64,000 bases of DNA from Conus ventricosus. Its lineage: Eukaryota; Mollusca; Gastropoda; Neogastropoda; Conidae. The DNA lies in the NCBI GenBank assembly GCA_018398815.1, contig CM031616.1, positions 29,752,428 through 29,816,427 of the forward strand. The letters are read 5' to 3'. Positions 63,995 through 64,000 of the stretch are shown here, one piece after another. The notes below the pieces were generated by a model. That model worked only from the letters and a program-made list of their open reading frames with translations. It had not been told where the DNA came from and did no database searches. Made by a program: the position numbers and the translations under genes. Numbering within the stretch: position 1 is the first letter of the stretch; every line of letters begins with the position of its first letter.

Positions 63995-64000
63995 CTCCTC

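Overview
The window is animal nuclear DNA: spliced genes with small exons in long, repeat-choked introns, several classes of non-LTR retrotransposon, and a very heavy load of (TG)n/(CA)n microsatellites and minisatellites. Codon use, the animal-type ciliary genes and the retrotransposon families (L2-, RTE- and I/Nimb-like) suggest a lophotrochozoan, most likely a marine mollusc such as a gastropod. That assignment is inference. There is no sign of bacterial or viral sequence, and I saw no tRNA, rRNA or CRISPR array.

Region 1 (about 2.9-29.0 kb, + strand) holds the 3' third of a kinesin-2 motor gene, KIF17 (the OSM-3 orthologue). Nine exons join with matching phase into one open reading frame from a truncated 5' side to a TGA at 28957-28959. 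One is a 17/20-nt microexon. The motor domain must lie upstream of the window. The introns carry minisatellites (40, 43, about 60 and 69 bp units), a candidate 1.66-kb DNA transposon with zinc-finger and coiled-coil coding remnants (12338-13995), a truncated L2 element inside a minisatellite (16693-17443), and a young I-like retrotransposon with a textbook twin-priming inversion and a perfect 11-bp target-site duplication (23406-26975).

Region 2 (29-38.2 kb) is intergenic: the KIF17 downstream flank, a 139-bp tandem duplication, a roughly 48-bp minisatellite, a 56-bp retro-insertion with a 15-bp target-site duplication, an L2 fragment and an RTE fragment.

Region 3 (38.16-55.05 kb) looks like unpolished long-read sequence. 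Its left 5.3 kb is an indel-ridden copy of 32.05-38.1 kb. Its right 8.3 kb is an indel-ridden copy of 56.09-64.0 kb. It ends at a gap of exactly 1000 N. The simplest reading is a gap-bridging sequence whose overlaps were never collapsed, so the true locus is probably about 15 kb shorter and the second copies are not paralogues. The noisy copy lacks two retro-insertions present in the clean copy, which suggests it comes from the other haplotype.

Region 4 (56.05-64.0 kb) contains a 5'-truncated I-like retrotransposon and three exons of a second ciliary gene, a CFAP97D1-like (KIAA1430/CFAP97 domain) gene on the + strand. Its two introns are largely filled by minisatellites that run right up to the 3' splice sites.

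The most interesting recurring theme is that minisatellite or dinucleotide arrays abut or contain splice sites of both genes: a replicated donor, arrays in place of the polypyrimidine tract, and about 24 decoy acceptors in front of one exon. Both recognised genes act in cilia or flagella: KIF17 as an intraflagellar transport motor, CFAP97D1 in maintenance of the sperm axoneme.
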